From: Candidatus Komeilibacteria bacterium
GTDB taxonomy: Bacteria > Patescibacteriota > Patescibacteriia > UBA1558
Reading direction: 5' to 3'
Assembly (NCBI GenBank): GCA_024654345.1
Contig: JANLIN010000107.1
Span: forward strand, 1-6,607
DNA: 6,607 bases
Shown here: positions 6,232-6,607 of the stretch, one piece after another
How the letters are laid out: each line of letters begins with the position of its first letter
How positions within the stretch are numbered: the stretch's first letter is position 1
Position numbers and translations under genes: made by a program
Notes under the pieces: generated by a model
Database searches by the model: none
What the model saw: the letters and a program-made list of their open reading frames with translations, nothing else
What the model was told of the DNA's origin: nothing

Positions 6232-6304
6232 AAATACCGACAGCTGGACTGGATAATTATTTTTGTTTAAAGTCCGCTGACAGTAATTTATTAATTAGTA
6301 ATCA

Positions 6305-6324
6305 TTTCGATAATATTATCGAAA
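6305..6324. repeat. Perfect 20-nt palindrome in the atpB-atpE spacer
   Basis: The sequence tttcgataatattatcgaaa is its own reverse complement and can form an AT-rich hairpin (8 bp with a 4-nt loop) 18 nt after the atpB stop. The minus strand continues with mixed A/T and no U tract, so it is a poor terminator. It may be a processing or stability element separating atpB from the more highly needed atpE, or a dimeric protein site; the sequence does not decide. The remaining spacer (6218-6342) shows only AT-rich sequence and the atpE ribosome binding site. Confidence 0.45.
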
Positions 6325-6342
6325 CGGTTATCAGCTAACAAA

Positions 6343-6607
6343 TTAATGCTCGTGTTCGGTAGAGGCAATTGTGAAATAGACCAGTGTCAAGATCGCGAAA
6401 ATGAGCGCCTGCACGATACCAACTATTATCTCCAGGAAAATAAAGGGCAGAGGTACCCCAAAGGCTATTATCGAGGCGATGGAAACCAATAAAACTTCGC
6501 CCGCGAAAACATTCCCGAAGAGACGAAACGACAATGACGCTATTTTAGCAAATTCGCTGATAATTTCAACCAAACCGACAAAAAAATTGATGGGATTGAC
6601 CAGGGCG
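6343..6607 (-). CDS. atpB: ATP synthase Fo subunit a, C-terminal part (5' end outside window)
   Basis: Subunit a is the stator membrane protein that forms the ion half-channels beside the c-ring. Only the last 87 residues are in the window; the frame stays open to the edge and begins ...ALVNPINFFVG. The segment contains SFRLFGNVFAGEVLL, whose Arg is the essential residue facing the c-ring carboxylate (E. coli Arg210). A long hydrophobic stretch follows, then the last helix with VQALIFAILTLVYFTIAS and a polar tail ending in HEH. At the position of E. coli His245 this protein has Glu. An in-frame TTG at 6573 is not the start, because the conserved sequence continues upstream of it. The stop is TAA, 125 nt before atpE. 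The 3' part is intact. Confidence 0.95.
   Translation of the reverse strand, partial: ALVNPINFFVGLVEIISEFAKIASLSFRLFGNVFAGEVLLVSIASIIAFGVPLPFIFLEIIVGIVQALIFAILTLVYFTIASTEHEH

Noticed and set aside
6343..6573. Separate small membrane protein starting at TTG 6573
   Set aside because: The frame stays open upstream to the window edge and encodes NPINFFVG, a conserved part of subunit a, so this is internal to atpB.
1..6607. Mobile element, CRISPR array, toxin-antitoxin or defence system
   Set aside because: No transposase, spaced repeats, or other system genes are present; every coding stretch is accounted for by the atp genes and one carbonic-anhydrase-like gene.

Overview
The window is the distal part of a bacterial F1Fo ATP synthase operon. 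All of it is read from the minus strand, so transcription runs from high to low coordinates. The order of transcription is atpB (subunit a, 5' end outside the window), atpE (c), atpF (b), atpH (delta), atpA (alpha), atpG (gamma), atpD (beta) and atpC (epsilon), the standard bacterial gene order. A small carbonic-anhydrase-like gene (93..542) follows, and then an intrinsic terminator (54..81). No plus-strand gene is credible; the plus-strand reading frames are antisense shadows of the atp genes.

Region by region: 6343..6607 holds the C-terminal 87 residues of subunit a. A 125-nt spacer with a 20-nt palindrome separates it from atpE, which has the best Shine-Dalgarno site in the window. A 100-nt spacer with weak hairpins leads to atpF. 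atpF and atpH overlap by one base (TAATG). atpA follows after a 31-nt AT-rich leader, and atpG starts at GTG 11 nt after atpA. atpD comes after a 75-nt AT-rich leader that shares a 16-nt element with the atpA leader. atpC follows after 25 nt. A near-consensus sigma70-type promoter overlaps the last codons of atpC and points into the carbonic-anhydrase-like gene. There is no gene-free stretch longer than 300 nt.

Together the genes encode a proton-type rotary ATP synthase. Subunits a and c carry the essential Arg and Glu. b and delta form the peripheral stalk, gamma and epsilon the rotor stalk, and alpha and beta the catalytic hexamer. All catalytic motifs in alpha and beta are intact. The unusual points are a delta subunit of only 133 residues whose N-terminal domain looks roughly halved, an Ala-rich version of the Gly motif in helix 1 of subunit c, and the absence of clear Shine-Dalgarno sites before several cistrons.

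Organism: a bacterium of moderate GC with AT-rich spacers. The short delta, repetitive AT-rich leaders and tiny carbonic-anhydrase-like protein would fit a candidate-phyla-radiation (Patescibacteria) genome, but this is an inference from gene style and not a demonstrated placement. I did not find a clearly new biological system; this is a core energy operon with a few local features worth checking.
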